Shown: positions 7,447-15,643 of the stretch, in pieces
Position numbering within the stretch: position 1 is the first letter of the stretch
How the letters are laid out: each line of letters starts with the position of its first letter
NCBI GenBank assembly: GCA_964452115.1
Contig: CAYVKY010000018.1
Location: forward strand, 1 to 24,402
Reading direction: 5' to 3'
Source of the DNA: CAYVKY01 sp964452115
GTDB taxonomy: Bacteria; Bacteroidota; Ignavibacteria; Tepidaquicellales; Tepidaquicellaceae
Length of the DNA stretch: 24,402 nt
Made by a program: the position numbers and the translations under genes
The notes under the pieces: generated by a model
What the model was told of the DNA's origin: nothing
Database searches by the model: none
Seen by the model: the letters and a program-made list of their open reading frames with translations, nothing else

Positions 7447-10263
7447 TTATTTTACAAAAAGCATTTTTTTTACAATATTAACATTTCCACTTTTAAAAAC
7501 ATAAAAATATACACCGCTGCTCAATGATTGACCATCAAATTCAACGATATAATTACCATAATTTTTATATTCATTTACCAAAGTTTTTATTTTTCTTCCA
7601 ACTACATCAAAAATTTCAATAGAAATCAATCCCGGAGTTAATATTTGGTACGAAATTTTAGTAACAGGATTAAATGGGTTTGGATAATTATCAAATATCT
7701 TATTTTCTTCATTTTTATTTTTATTATTAATATTGTTCTTTTTGTAAATATTGTTATTCTTCAATGAATTTAATATCGGGATAATATTACCGTTAATTTC
7801 TAATAAATAATCTCTTTTAGAATTATTTTCTTCATTTAATATAGGGGGAATAAAGCTAATTTCAATATCAGAATTTTCAGAAATATAACTATTTAATGAA
7901 TCTTGATTTATAATTTTATCAATTACATTAACGTTTTTATTATTATATGCTTCTAACATCATGCATTCATATTTAATATAATCTTCATTATAATTCAAAT
8001 TTGTTAGAGATACGTATTGAGTTTTAAAAGACGAATACCAATTTATATTCATATCATAAAATGAATCCTCGCCAAAATTCTCATTAATAGGGATTATTGT
8101 ATTAGACGTTTCAAGTCTTTTAGTAAAATTGCTTGAAAAATAATTTGATTGGGAAGTTAATCTTAATTCACCGCTGTAATTATCAAAATTGCAGATATTT
8201 CCGACAGAGCCATTCCAATCTACTTCTGAATTTATTATTATTCCTAATTGATGATTATCAGATTTATTATATTGTGTGTACAAATGATATAATGAATCTC
8301 CACTAACACATGTTGAATAGTTATTATCATATTGAATTAATTTAGTTACTTCTTCAGTTTTTTGAGCAGTGTCAGTTATTAAAGCTAAATTAGTTGATTT
8401 AACATTTATACTATCAAATAAAACTAAATTATTATTTTCATCAACTCCTAAGATAGTCCCTATATTATGGTCAATTGAATATAATTTAACATTGTTAATA
8501 ATTGTACTATCGTTACCTAATTCTGCTAATTTTATTTTGATTATACCATTTGATATTGTAGGTGTTTCCCTTAAAATATATTTATCTGTTATTTCTTCTC
8601 CGATATTTTCTGAAAATTTTGATTTAATAAGGATATTATTGTCAGATACCCATCCTCTATCATTATTATATACATAAATATATGGACAAGCATTTTGGTG
8701 AAAATATTGATAAACATTTATTATTTCCTGATTAGAATTTCCGAAATTATTAGATACATAACAATAAACTTGTATGAATTTCATTTCTTCTTTTGACCCA
8801 GATTTATTTAAATTCTTATGTATTTTAAGTCGTCCGTTTCCTAAGTCATTATAAGAAATTGATGGGTCATTTGTGAGAACTGACCAGTGATATGTTAAGG
8901 CAGGATATCCATGAATAGTATTGCATGTAATATAAGTATCGGAATTTGGGCGTAATACGTTCGATTGAGTGAGAGGTGAAATTAATGGAGAATAATTTGT
9001 GTCCAACCCAAACATGTTATAAGCAAAATCTAAAAACCCAGCTGTCATCCTAATTGAATAAGTGTAAGGATTATTAAGTAGTGTATCCATTAATCCAGGT
9101 GGAATTGGCTTATTTCTGAAACTGGAGATGGGAAATCCTAAAAGTTTATCATAAAATGGTTGTAACTGTACTCTAATAAATGATGAATCGGTTATGTTTG
9201 TATTTATTCTATAGCAATCGTCACCGGATACATCATCACTAGGAAACCTATCAGCAAGTTGATTTATTGTATATAATGCTGTTCTTAAAGGATATTGACA
9301 AGCATTAATATTTATTGAGCCACCTTGATTTTTTGCATCGACCCAAGTTTTTCTTTTATAATTAAAAGGTATCCACCCTTCATAAGAATCAAAATCAGGT
9401 ATAAAAAAGTATTTACCATGGGGATCATTATGAGCATGTGCGGGCACTCCCATATCTTCTATTAAATGACAAATTCTACCAATAATTTCCCAGAATACTT
9501 TTTTCATATGAAAATTAATTTTAGATTCATTTAATGTCCCCGGATTAGTATGAGATAAAAGAAATGGGATTATAGGTTGCGGAGGATTAACTAAACTCAC
9601 AAATGGTTCAGGACCAGAATACCAATAACAATCTACTAAAATATTATTAGGGTCCCTATATGCATCAGATATTGAAGAATTAAAACGAATTTTTATTGTT
9701 AATTCACACGGAACTGACATATAATGCCCATTAATATATAAAGTTCTATTCATAACAAATGGAAATACTGGGGGACTTAGGATTAAAAAAGATGAATTAT
9801 TATCGATATGTCCTGACCAATATGCATTTGCGCGTGTAAAAGCATTTTTAAAGGAACATGATAAGTATGGATTCCATTCAAAATCGTCACCCATATCTGC
9901 ATCCCAAAAATGAGTACTAGTTATTAATTCATTGCTAATGTTACAAGGAAATCCATAATTATACATTATTTCTTTTTGATCTTCTATGAATGAACCGGCC
10001 TTAATAGTACCAAACGCAAAAGGACGAAAATCTTCTATGCAACATGGATTATCTGGGAGATCAAAAAAATAATTCATATCGCTATATTGATATTTAAGAT
10101 TCTCATCTTTTAACAGATTATATGCTTCTGAAGTAACGTGACCATGCGACAATGTGTTTAGATCAGTCTGAGATATAAGAGTTTTGAATGGTAAGAAAAT
10201 TATAACAAAAAAATTAATAAAGCAAATAAAGTAAACCTTCTTTGAGTTGTGGTTGTATTTCAT
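7447..10263 (-). CDS. Secreted zinc phospholipase C-like protein with Ig-like domain and T9SS tail
   Basis: The 938-residue product starts with a signal peptide (to about residue 31). Residues 35-420 carry the pattern of the zinc-dependent phospholipase C/P1 nuclease fold: H42 near the mature N-terminus, HFWDAD at 118-123 (alpha-toxin has HFWDPD), and HLIEDMGVPAH at 266-276. The last motif has the exact H-x3-D-x5-H spacing of the zinc ligands in Bacillus cereus phospholipase C. The span between the second and third motifs is long (about 140 residues), so an insertion is likely, and the last His/Glu ligand pair is not certain. Residues 430-520 look like an Ig or PKD-type domain, followed by a low-complexity Asn/Ile-rich region and a T9SS tail (859-938, beginning NYPNPFNP). 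The ATG is preceded by AAGGAGG at seven bases. Cleavage of phospholipid or another phosphodiester outside the cell is inferred; substrate unknown. AT-rich codons suggest foreign origin. Confidence 0.78.
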   Translation of the reverse strand: MKYNHNSKKVYFICFINFFVIIFLPFKTLISQTDLNTLSHGHVTSEAYNLLKDENLKYQYSDMNYFFDLPDNPCCIEDFRPFAFGTIKAGSFIEDQKEIMYNYGFPCNISNELITSTHFWDADMGDDFEWNPYLSCSFKNAFTRANAYWSGHIDNNSSFLILSPPVFPFVMNRTLYINGHYMSVPCELTIKIRFNSSISDAYRDPNNILVDCYWYSGPEPFVSLVNPPQPIIPFLLSHTNPGTLNESKINFHMKKVFWEIIGRICHLIEDMGVPAHAHNDPHGKYFFIPDFDSYEGWIPFNYKRKTWVDAKNQGGSININACQYPLRTALYTINQLADRFPSDDVSGDDCYRINTNITDSSFIRVQLQPFYDKLLGFPISSFRNKPIPPGLMDTLLNNPYTYSIRMTAGFLDFAYNMFGLDTNYSPLISPLTQSNVLRPNSDTYITCNTIHGYPALTYHWSVLTNDPSISYNDLGNGRLKIHKNLNKSGSKEEMKFIQVYCYVSNNFGNSNQEIINVYQYFHQNACPYIYVYNNDRGWVSDNNILIKSKFSENIGEEITDKYILRETPTISNGIIKIKLAELGNDSTIINNVKLYSIDHNIGTILGVDENNNLVLFDSINVKSTNLALITDTAQKTEEVTKLIQYDNNYSTCVSGDSLYHLYTQYNKSDNHQLGIIINSEVDWNGSVGNICNFDNYSGELRLTSQSNYFSSNFTKRLETSNTIIPINENFGEDSFYDMNINWYSSFKTQYVSLTNLNYNEDYIKYECMMLEAYNNKNVNVIDKIINQDSLNSYISENSDIEISFIPPILNEENNSKRDYLLEINGNIIPILNSLKNNNIYKKNNINNKNKNEENKIFDNYPNPFNPVTKISYQILTPGLISIEIFDVVGRKIKTLVNEYKNYGNYIVEFDGQSLSSGVYFYVFKSGNVNIVKKMLFVK

Positions 10264-10270
10264 AATTAAT

Positions 10271-10277
10271 CCTCCTT
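10271..10277 (-). promoter_or_regulatory. Perfect ribosome-binding site of the phospholipase C-like gene
   Basis: The minus strand reads AAGGAGG seven bases before the ATG at 10263. It is the strongest Shine-Dalgarno seen in the window and fixes this start. Confidence 0.8.
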
Positions 10278-10384
10278 CATTTTGTTATAAAATAGCAATA
10301 GCAATATATACAATTTATTTAGAAAAATATATATTATTCATAATTTGAATTATTAAATGAGATAAATATTAAATCAATTTTTTT

Positions 10385-10439
10385 ATAAAAAAAAACGGCA
10401 GATTTAATTTAATAAATCTGCCGTTAAAAAAAATTAATC
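10385..10439. repeat. 55-bp direct repeat, copy 2 (identical to 5413-5467)
   Basis: This copy lies directly after the end of the complete propeller gene and shows what the sequence at the left edge of the gap belongs to. The two copies are about 4.97 kb apart in the same orientation. Confidence 0.95.
10395..10424 (-). terminator. Rho-independent terminator of the complete propeller gene
   Basis: A 12-bp perfect stem (10395-10406 with 10413-10424) with an ATTTAA loop is followed on the minus strand by nine T. It stands about 25 bp after the stop codon of the gene at 10448-11815 and before the phospholipase C-like gene, so these two are probably separate transcripts. Confidence 0.88.
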
Positions 10440-10447
10440 GTCGAATC

Positions 10448-11815
10448 TTATTTTACCAATGACATTGTTTTTGTCTGTCTGAAGCTTCCGGTGGAAAGTG
10501 TGTAGAAATAAATTCCTGATGATAATTTCGATGCATCGAAGGATACTTTATAGTTTCCTGCAATCATATTTTCACTGAGTAATGTTTCCACTTCTTTTCC
10601 GAGTGAATTGTAAATTTTCAGTGATACGTTGCTTGCTTTCGGAAGGTCAAATTCAATTGTAGTTGACGGGTTGAACGGGTTCGGATAATTCTGTTTCAGC
10701 GAGAAGTCCGCCGGTACATTACCTGATACAGGTGTGATGCCTGTTACAAGTCCGTATTTAATTAAACCGCCGAGAGGTGTGTTTGAACTACCGACAACTG
10801 CATATCCGTGATTGGCATCTAAGAATCTTATATGTGCGATTGTGTTTGATGTTACCGAATCGGGAAGAGGTTCATTTACCCAGCTTGTGCCAAGATTAGT
10901 GGTTTTGTACATTTTTGCCGTGCCGCCTGAATCTATTGCAACTCTGATGGTGTTAGAGCCGTCTTTAAGTCCGTTTGCATTCATAACCGCGTAAGAAGAA
11001 CCCAATCCCGGAGGTACTGCACAGTCAGAGAATGTGACGCCGCCGTCTGTGGTTTTCTTCAGATTGCCGCCGCTTGAACCGACGATACCGCTTGTGTTAT
11101 TGATGAATGCGATTGCCTGATAATAGCATCCGTTTGAACCGCCGAGACCCGGAACCTGAGTGTTGCTCCATGTTCCGTAGTAGCCCGTGGAAGTTCTGAA
11201 TACTTTTGCATAAGTTGCGCTTGAGGTTGTATTTGCGCTGCCAAACCATACATGGTTTGAATCAGTGTAATCAAATGCGTTAATCACACCCCAGTCTGTA
11301 ACCGACAAAGGTGCGCCGGGAACTAAATTCCAGTTTGCACCTGCATTGGTGGTAACTCTGAGCTGGTAAGGTTGACCGCTTGCTGATGTCGGGTCTGCAT
11401 ACCATATACCATAAGTCGGTGTGAAGAATGCAAGTCCGTCTGAGAAACTGCCTGTAACTGTGAGCTGATTTGTCCAGCTTGCGCCGCCGTTGGTTGTATG
11501 GTAAATCGCTGCGCCGTCTGTTCCGAACCAGCAGTTCAGTGAATCGAGTGCAAAAATTGCATAAGCGTTTAATGATGAAAGTCCGGTAGTTCTGAGTGAC
11601 CAGTTAACACCGCCATTGACTGACCGGTAAATTCTTGCTGCATTGCCCGTGCCCGTGCAGGCTACCCAAATCACATTGTTATCCACTGCGCACATAGTAT
11701 TTGCGGGAGGATTAGGGGATGGGAATGTGCTTACAAACTGCCACTGATATGTTTGTGTAAATCCAAAATCACTGAGCATTAATGTCAGCACTAAAAGTGT
11801 AAGAAGTTTTTTCAT
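10448..11815 (-). CDS. Secreted Asp-box propeller protein with complete T9SS tail (paralog 2)
   Basis: The 455-residue product has a signal peptide (MKKLLTLLVLTLMLSDFGFT-Q), a body with Asp-box-like motifs (RSVNGGVNW, TTNGGASW, TTDGGVTF, TTNLGTSW) and a complete type-A sorting domain at 376-455, starting NYPNPFNP and ending KTMSLVK. The T9SS removes such tails on export across the outer membrane. The ATG is preceded by AGGAG at five bases. It is the intact counterpart of the gap-interrupted gene at 5468-6711, but its codons are clearly richer in G and C, so the two have lived under different base composition or one was acquired. No catalytic residues of sialidases are recognised; a binding or scaffold role is possible. 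Confidence 0.87.
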   Translation of the reverse strand: MKKLLTLLVLTLMLSDFGFTQTYQWQFVSTFPSPNPPANTMCAVDNNVIWVACTGTGNAARIYRSVNGGVNWSLRTTGLSSLNAYAIFALDSLNCWFGTDGAAIYHTTNGGASWTNQLTVTGSFSDGLAFFTPTYGIWYADPTSASGQPYQLRVTTNAGANWNLVPGAPLSVTDWGVINAFDYTDSNHVWFGSANTTSSATYAKVFRTSTGYYGTWSNTQVPGLGGSNGCYYQAIAFINNTSGIVGSSGGNLKKTTDGGVTFSDCAVPPGLGSSYAVMNANGLKDGSNTIRVAIDSGGTAKMYKTTNLGTSWVNEPLPDSVTSNTIAHIRFLDANHGYAVVGSSNTPLGGLIKYGLVTGITPVSGNVPADFSLKQNYPNPFNPSTTIEFDLPKASNVSLKIYNSLGKEVETLLSENMIAGNYKVSFDASKLSSGIYFYTLSTGSFRQTKTMSLVK

Positions 11816-11888
11816 TTTTTCTCCTGATAATTAGGATATTTAATTAGTAAAAAAAGTCTATTTATAATATACATAATAAATAAAAAAT

Positions 11889-13403
11889 TCAAAAATTGAA
11901 ATATATAAATGGAACTAACTGCGTAAATTTCATTTGTGATATCAGCCATACAGCTATTACAAAATATGCAACCTTCATTGCGAACGGAGACTTTATAACA
12001 AAATTTTCCATAAATTTTTCCGCTTTATCAGGCACCAAATGAATAAGATAACCTGCAAATATCAGAATGAAAACCATTTTATACCCTGCAATTATCCCGG
12101 GTATTACAGAAAAATTAAACTGCACGAAAATCTGACGGAACACCGAAAGAGCAGTATCAAAACTGTTTGCACGGAAAATCACCCATAAGCTCGAAACAAA
12201 AATAAAAGTGATAAGCCAGCCGGCGAACTTTGACAGCTTATTCGATTTAAATTTCATCGGTTTTTTTACAATCCGCTCAATTGAAATCCCGAGTCCGTGC
12301 AGCATTCCCCACACGATAAAAGTAAAACTTGCGCCGTGCCAGAATCCGCACAGCGTCATTGTCAGAAACATTCCTATATGGTAACTCCAGTTCTCGGGCT
12401 TTATTCCGAGAAATTTCTGATTCTTAAGTTTTCTTGTGATTGAGTATGCTACGGGCAGGAACAGAAAATCCCTGAACCAGAATGACAGCGAAATGTGCCA
12501 TCTCTGCCAGAATTCTTTTATGCTGAGCGATTTGTAAGGCGAGCGGAAGTTTGCGGGAATTTTAATTCCGATAAGAAGTGCTATTCCGATTGCTATATCC
12601 GAGTAACCTGAAAAATCGCAGTAAATCTGAAGCGTGTATCCAAGCACTGCAGCAAGATTTTCAAAGCCCGAATACAGTGCGGGATTGTCAAATATCCTGT
12701 CCACAAAGTTTATTCCGATATAATCGGATATAACGGATTTTTTAATCAATCCCGATATAATCAGAAATACTGCCCTGCCTAAATCTTCATTGGTTACGAC
12801 AGGTTTTTCATTAATCTGCGGAAAATATGTGCTGCCGCGCAATATCGGACCTGCTTCGAGCACGGGAAAGAAACATACAAATGAAATATATTCCAAGAAA
12901 TTACGGACTGCAGGCGAAGTGCCTTTATATACATTGATTGTATATCCGAGTTTCTGAAACGTGAAAAATGAAATTCCGATGGGAAGAATAATTTCCGTCA
13001 GCGTAAAATCCGAAGATGCGAGCGCGCCGTATGTTTTCAGGAAAAAATTGAAATACTTAAAATACAAAAGGCTTCCTAAATTTATGACAACCGAAGTCCA
13101 GAGCCAGAAAAGTTTTGACTTTCGTGAGCCGCTTCGCGATATAAAGGTTACAATTGCATACTCCGCTGCCGCCAATCCTATCAGCAGCAAAACAAACGTG
13201 CCGCTTGCTTTATAGTAAAAGTAAAGCGAGAATATAATCAGCACGGTAAGCCGCAGATTTTTTTTCCGGGAGAACAATGTGTAAATTGCGGCAAACGCTG
13301 TAAAGAACCAGAAGAAGAATCCCGTATTGAACAAAACCGGATTTGCAGAATTGTATCTGAGCAGGTTAAAAATATTTTCTATATATGTATTCTGAAAAAT
13401 CAT
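11889..13403 (-). CDS. MBOAT-family membrane O-acyltransferase (AlgI/DltB-like)
   Basis: The 504-residue protein is strongly hydrophobic with roughly ten or more membrane segments. It carries the MBOAT hallmarks EFWQRWHISLSFWFRDF around residues 298-313 and GFWHGAS at 353-359, in which H356 is the invariant catalytic His, plus the usual GYSDIAIGIALLIG stretch. Members of this branch move acyl groups, mostly acetyl, across the inner membrane onto exported polysaccharides or wall polymers. The gene overlaps the SGNH gene upstream by 4 bp (ATGA), and a second SGNH gene precedes that, the same logic as the AlgI plus AlgJ/AlgX systems. The acceptor polymer is unknown because no glycosyltransferase or polymerase gene is visible. 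Length and motifs fit an intact enzyme. Confidence 0.92.
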   Translation of the reverse strand: MIFQNTYIENIFNLLRYNSANPVLFNTGFFFWFFTAFAAIYTLFSRKKNLRLTVLIIFSLYFYYKASGTFVLLLIGLAAAEYAIVTFISRSGSRKSKLFWLWTSVVINLGSLLYFKYFNFFLKTYGALASSDFTLTEIILPIGISFFTFQKLGYTINVYKGTSPAVRNFLEYISFVCFFPVLEAGPILRGSTYFPQINEKPVVTNEDLGRAVFLIISGLIKKSVISDYIGINFVDRIFDNPALYSGFENLAAVLGYTLQIYCDFSGYSDIAIGIALLIGIKIPANFRSPYKSLSIKEFWQRWHISLSFWFRDFLFLPVAYSITRKLKNQKFLGIKPENWSYHIGMFLTMTLCGFWHGASFTFIVWGMLHGLGISIERIVKKPMKFKSNKLSKFAGWLITFIFVSSLWVIFRANSFDTALSVFRQIFVQFNFSVIPGIIAGYKMVFILIFAGYLIHLVPDKAEKFMENFVIKSPFAMKVAYFVIAVWLISQMKFTQLVPFIYFNF

Positions 13404-14818
13404 TTTCCCGCTGCCCTGTATGATTTATAATTATTGATTATCTGTCCGTATAAAAATTTTCCTATCATTTCCGCGCCTTCATAATTGAAATGCGTGTAAT
13501 CTTTATTCGCAAGCGGCGGCTTTGCATCCGCCCATTTCACCATCGAATTGTGCCCGCCCATTGCTTCGTAAAGATTAAAAAATATTACGCCGCTTTCTTT
13601 TGCCGCTTCGCGCTGCGCATTTACAATCAGGGGTATGGAAGGTTCGGTAATATATTGCCCGTTTTTTCTGTAACATTTGTCTCCGACACTCATCACCATA
13701 ATATCGGTTTCGGGAAAAAGTCCTTTGAAATAATTTATTACTTTTAACATGCTCGATTTATACCAGCCGAGGTCTTTTACTTCGGGCTGTGCGACGTTAA
13801 GCCCGTATTGAAGCACAATCAGGTTATATTTAAAATAAGAATTCAATCCCGTCAGTATATCTTTATTAAGCGAAATCAACGGTATTCCTGAATTTCCGCG
13901 CAGCGAATAATTATCCACAAAAATTCCCGACGGAGAATCAATATTGAATCCGTAAATATCCATCGGTGAGGTTATGTGCATAAAAATTTTGCCTGACGAC
14001 AGAGGCTGTTCGGTGCTGTCATTCAACACAATTTCGTTTACAAGTTTTGAGCCGTCTAACCTGAAAATTTTACCGGGTTTTTCTTCAAGCGAGATGTAAT
14101 TATCCGTGCCTTCGGAAATCTTTCCGTAATAAGCTTTCAGCACAGGCATCGACTGCATATATCTGATTTCTTTTTCATTCACACCGAAATAAACCCAGCT
14201 GAGATTTGATGTTTTTGACGGGTCTTTAATGTAACTTTTTGCCTGCACTGCCGGCTGAAATACTTCACCCGCAAACCCCATATTGTCGCCGGATTTATCC
14301 GCAAGCGTAAGCGTATTCCACGCACCGAACTTCTGCAGAATTGTTTTCCGGTATTGTGTGGTGATGCTTGTTGCTGGCATATATCCCACGCCGGTTCCGC
14401 CAAAATTTTTCTGCAGGTAATAGCGAAGCGTCATCGTAATCAGGTCTGCTTCAATCATTGAATCGCCGAGAAAAGCAATTCGTGCTTTGCCGTTGGATTT
14501 TTCGATTTTTTCAAGAGCCTTGTAAAGATGAGGAAAAAGTACGGATGAGTCATTGGAAAAGTTGTAAAAAAAAACAGATGATTTTTCTGAAGTGAAAAAA
14601 TTTTTACCTGAAGCGATAAGAGAGTCGGCGTTTACGGAATTAATAAATCCGGCAGCATCTTTTTCATTTGCAGATGAATCGGCATCCGTAATAAAAATAT
14701 CCGATATCAAATCCGGTTTGCGGATTTCGATTCCAAGGACATTTATTTCAACGGGTAACAAATAAAGCACTGTTAGAATCAGTGCCGAAAAAATTATAAA
14801 TAAAAAAGATCTTGTCAA
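13400..14818 (-). CDS. Membrane-anchored SGNH/GDSL hydrolase, probable partner of the MBOAT protein
   Basis: The 472-residue product starts with a hydrophobic anchor or signal (residues 4-22). The catalytic domain begins at IAFLGDSMIEAD with Ser120 in block I, has block III around YGLNVAQPE, and ends with DYTHFNYEG, giving the D440-x2-H443 pair of block V. The middle, about residues 150-330, is beta-rich and longer than in minimal SGNH proteins, probably a carbohydrate-binding or lid region. Family members transfer or remove acyl groups on periplasmic polysaccharides. The start is TTG at 14818, 11 bp after the preceding SGNH gene, and the stop overlaps the MBOAT start. The operon makes acetyl transfer onto an exported glycan the best guess; deacetylation is the alternative. 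Confidence 0.85.
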   Translation of the reverse strand: MTRSFLFIIFSALILTVLYLLPVEINVLGIEIRKPDLISDIFITDADSSANEKDAAGFINSVNADSLIASGKNFFTSEKSSVFFYNFSNDSSVLFPHLYKALEKIEKSNGKARIAFLGDSMIEADLITMTLRYYLQKNFGGTGVGYMPATSITTQYRKTILQKFGAWNTLTLADKSGDNMGFAGEVFQPAVQAKSYIKDPSKTSNLSWVYFGVNEKEIRYMQSMPVLKAYYGKISEGTDNYISLEEKPGKIFRLDGSKLVNEIVLNDSTEQPLSSGKIFMHITSPMDIYGFNIDSPSGIFVDNYSLRGNSGIPLISLNKDILTGLNSYFKYNLIVLQYGLNVAQPEVKDLGWYKSSMLKVINYFKGLFPETDIMVMSVGDKCYRKNGQYITEPSIPLIVNAQREAAKESGVIFFNLYEAMGGHNSMVKWADAKPPLANKDYTHFNYEGAEMIGKFLYGQIINNYKSYRAAGK

Positions 14819-14829
14819 TGTTATTTTAG

Positions 14830-15522
14830 TTATTCAATAGGTTTCTCAAGCCGTATCGGGCTGTCGCTTTTTGCCATAATCCACGAGGCAACCGAATCCG
14901 TCCACACTCTGAATCCTTCAAGTGACGGATGTTTTTTGTCAGGTCCTCTTTTGCCGTTCAAAGGTCCTTTCAGAAATATCTCTTTTGACGAATAATACTT
15001 GCCGCTGCCGACCACGGAATTAAGAAGATCTGTAAATCCATTGTCGTTAACCCAGTTCGGCGGACCTATCCACACATAATTTTTGCACGGAATTTCCGAT
15101 ATAATTTCTTCAATATATTTCTGCCTTCCGGTTAAATCTTGTGCCAGCAATTCATTTGAGCCCAGAACTATTATGACATAAGAAGGGTTATATTCTTTCA
15201 CAAGAGAGCGAAGTTTGCTTTTATGCGCCCAGGATGATGTAGTAGAACTAATCCAGCTGCAGACTTTCAGAGTATGGTGATTCTGTTTACAATATTTCCT
15301 GAAATACATTTCAATGCCTTCTGCCATTGAATCTCCTGCCAGAAGTATCCTCTGTGATGCAGTATCCAATTGAGATACAGGTTTTTCATTATTAAAGTAA
15401 TTTACTGAGTCGGATTGCGCTTCATCATACGCATGTTCCTTAGACATGAGGTCAAGCATGAAAAATATAGGCACTAATAATATTATAGCCGCCAGAAAGG
15501 GCAAAAATAATTTCAATTTCAA
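14830..15522 (-). CDS. SGNH/GDSL hydrolase with N-terminal membrane anchor
   Basis: The frame stays open up to an ATG at 15669, but the extra N-terminus is low-complexity AT-rich translation and would overlap the divergent gene. Starting at TTG 15522 gives 230 residues beginning MKLKLFLPFLAAIILLVPIF, a good membrane anchor. Block I is LLAGDSMAEG with Ser65, block III is VLGSNELL, and block V is PDKKHPS with D195 and H198. The shape resembles DUF459-type or AlgX-like periplasmic acyl-transferring proteins. It is the first gene of the O-acylation operon and lies 11 bp before the next SGNH gene. Having two SGNH proteins with one MBOAT enzyme could mean two steps of acyl relay or two acceptors. 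Function by family is firm; the exact start is uncertain. Confidence 0.82.
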   Translation of the reverse strand: MKLKLFLPFLAAIILLVPIFFMLDLMSKEHAYDEAQSDSVNYFNNEKPVSQLDTASQRILLAGDSMAEGIEMYFRKYCKQNHHTLKVCSWISSTTSSWAHKSKLRSLVKEYNPSYVIIVLGSNELLAQDLTGRQKYIEEIISEIPCKNYVWIGPPNWVNDNGFTDLLNSVVGSGKYYSSKEIFLKGPLNGKRGPDKKHPSLEGFRVWTDSVASWIMAKSDSPIRLEKPIE

Positions 15523-15643
15523 GGTAATATTATACAATTTAAATAATAGGCAATATAATAAATTCGTTCGATTAAAGGCATTTATAAATTTAAGGATTAT
15601 TATTATTATTAACATTAGAAGATTAAATATCATAAACAGTATA
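15523..15643. promoter_or_regulatory. Divergent promoter region between two SGNH genes
   Basis: With the TTG starts chosen here, 121 bp of very AT-rich DNA separate the minus-strand O-acylation operon from the plus-strand operon. It must hold promoters for both directions. No clear consensus elements or operator palindromes stand out to the eye. Confidence 0.5.

Noticed and set aside
7447..10263. S1/P1-type nuclease rather than phospholipase C
   Set aside because: The folds are related, but HFWDAD and the H-x3-D-x5-H spacing look closer to the phospholipase C branch; the nuclease option is not fully excluded.
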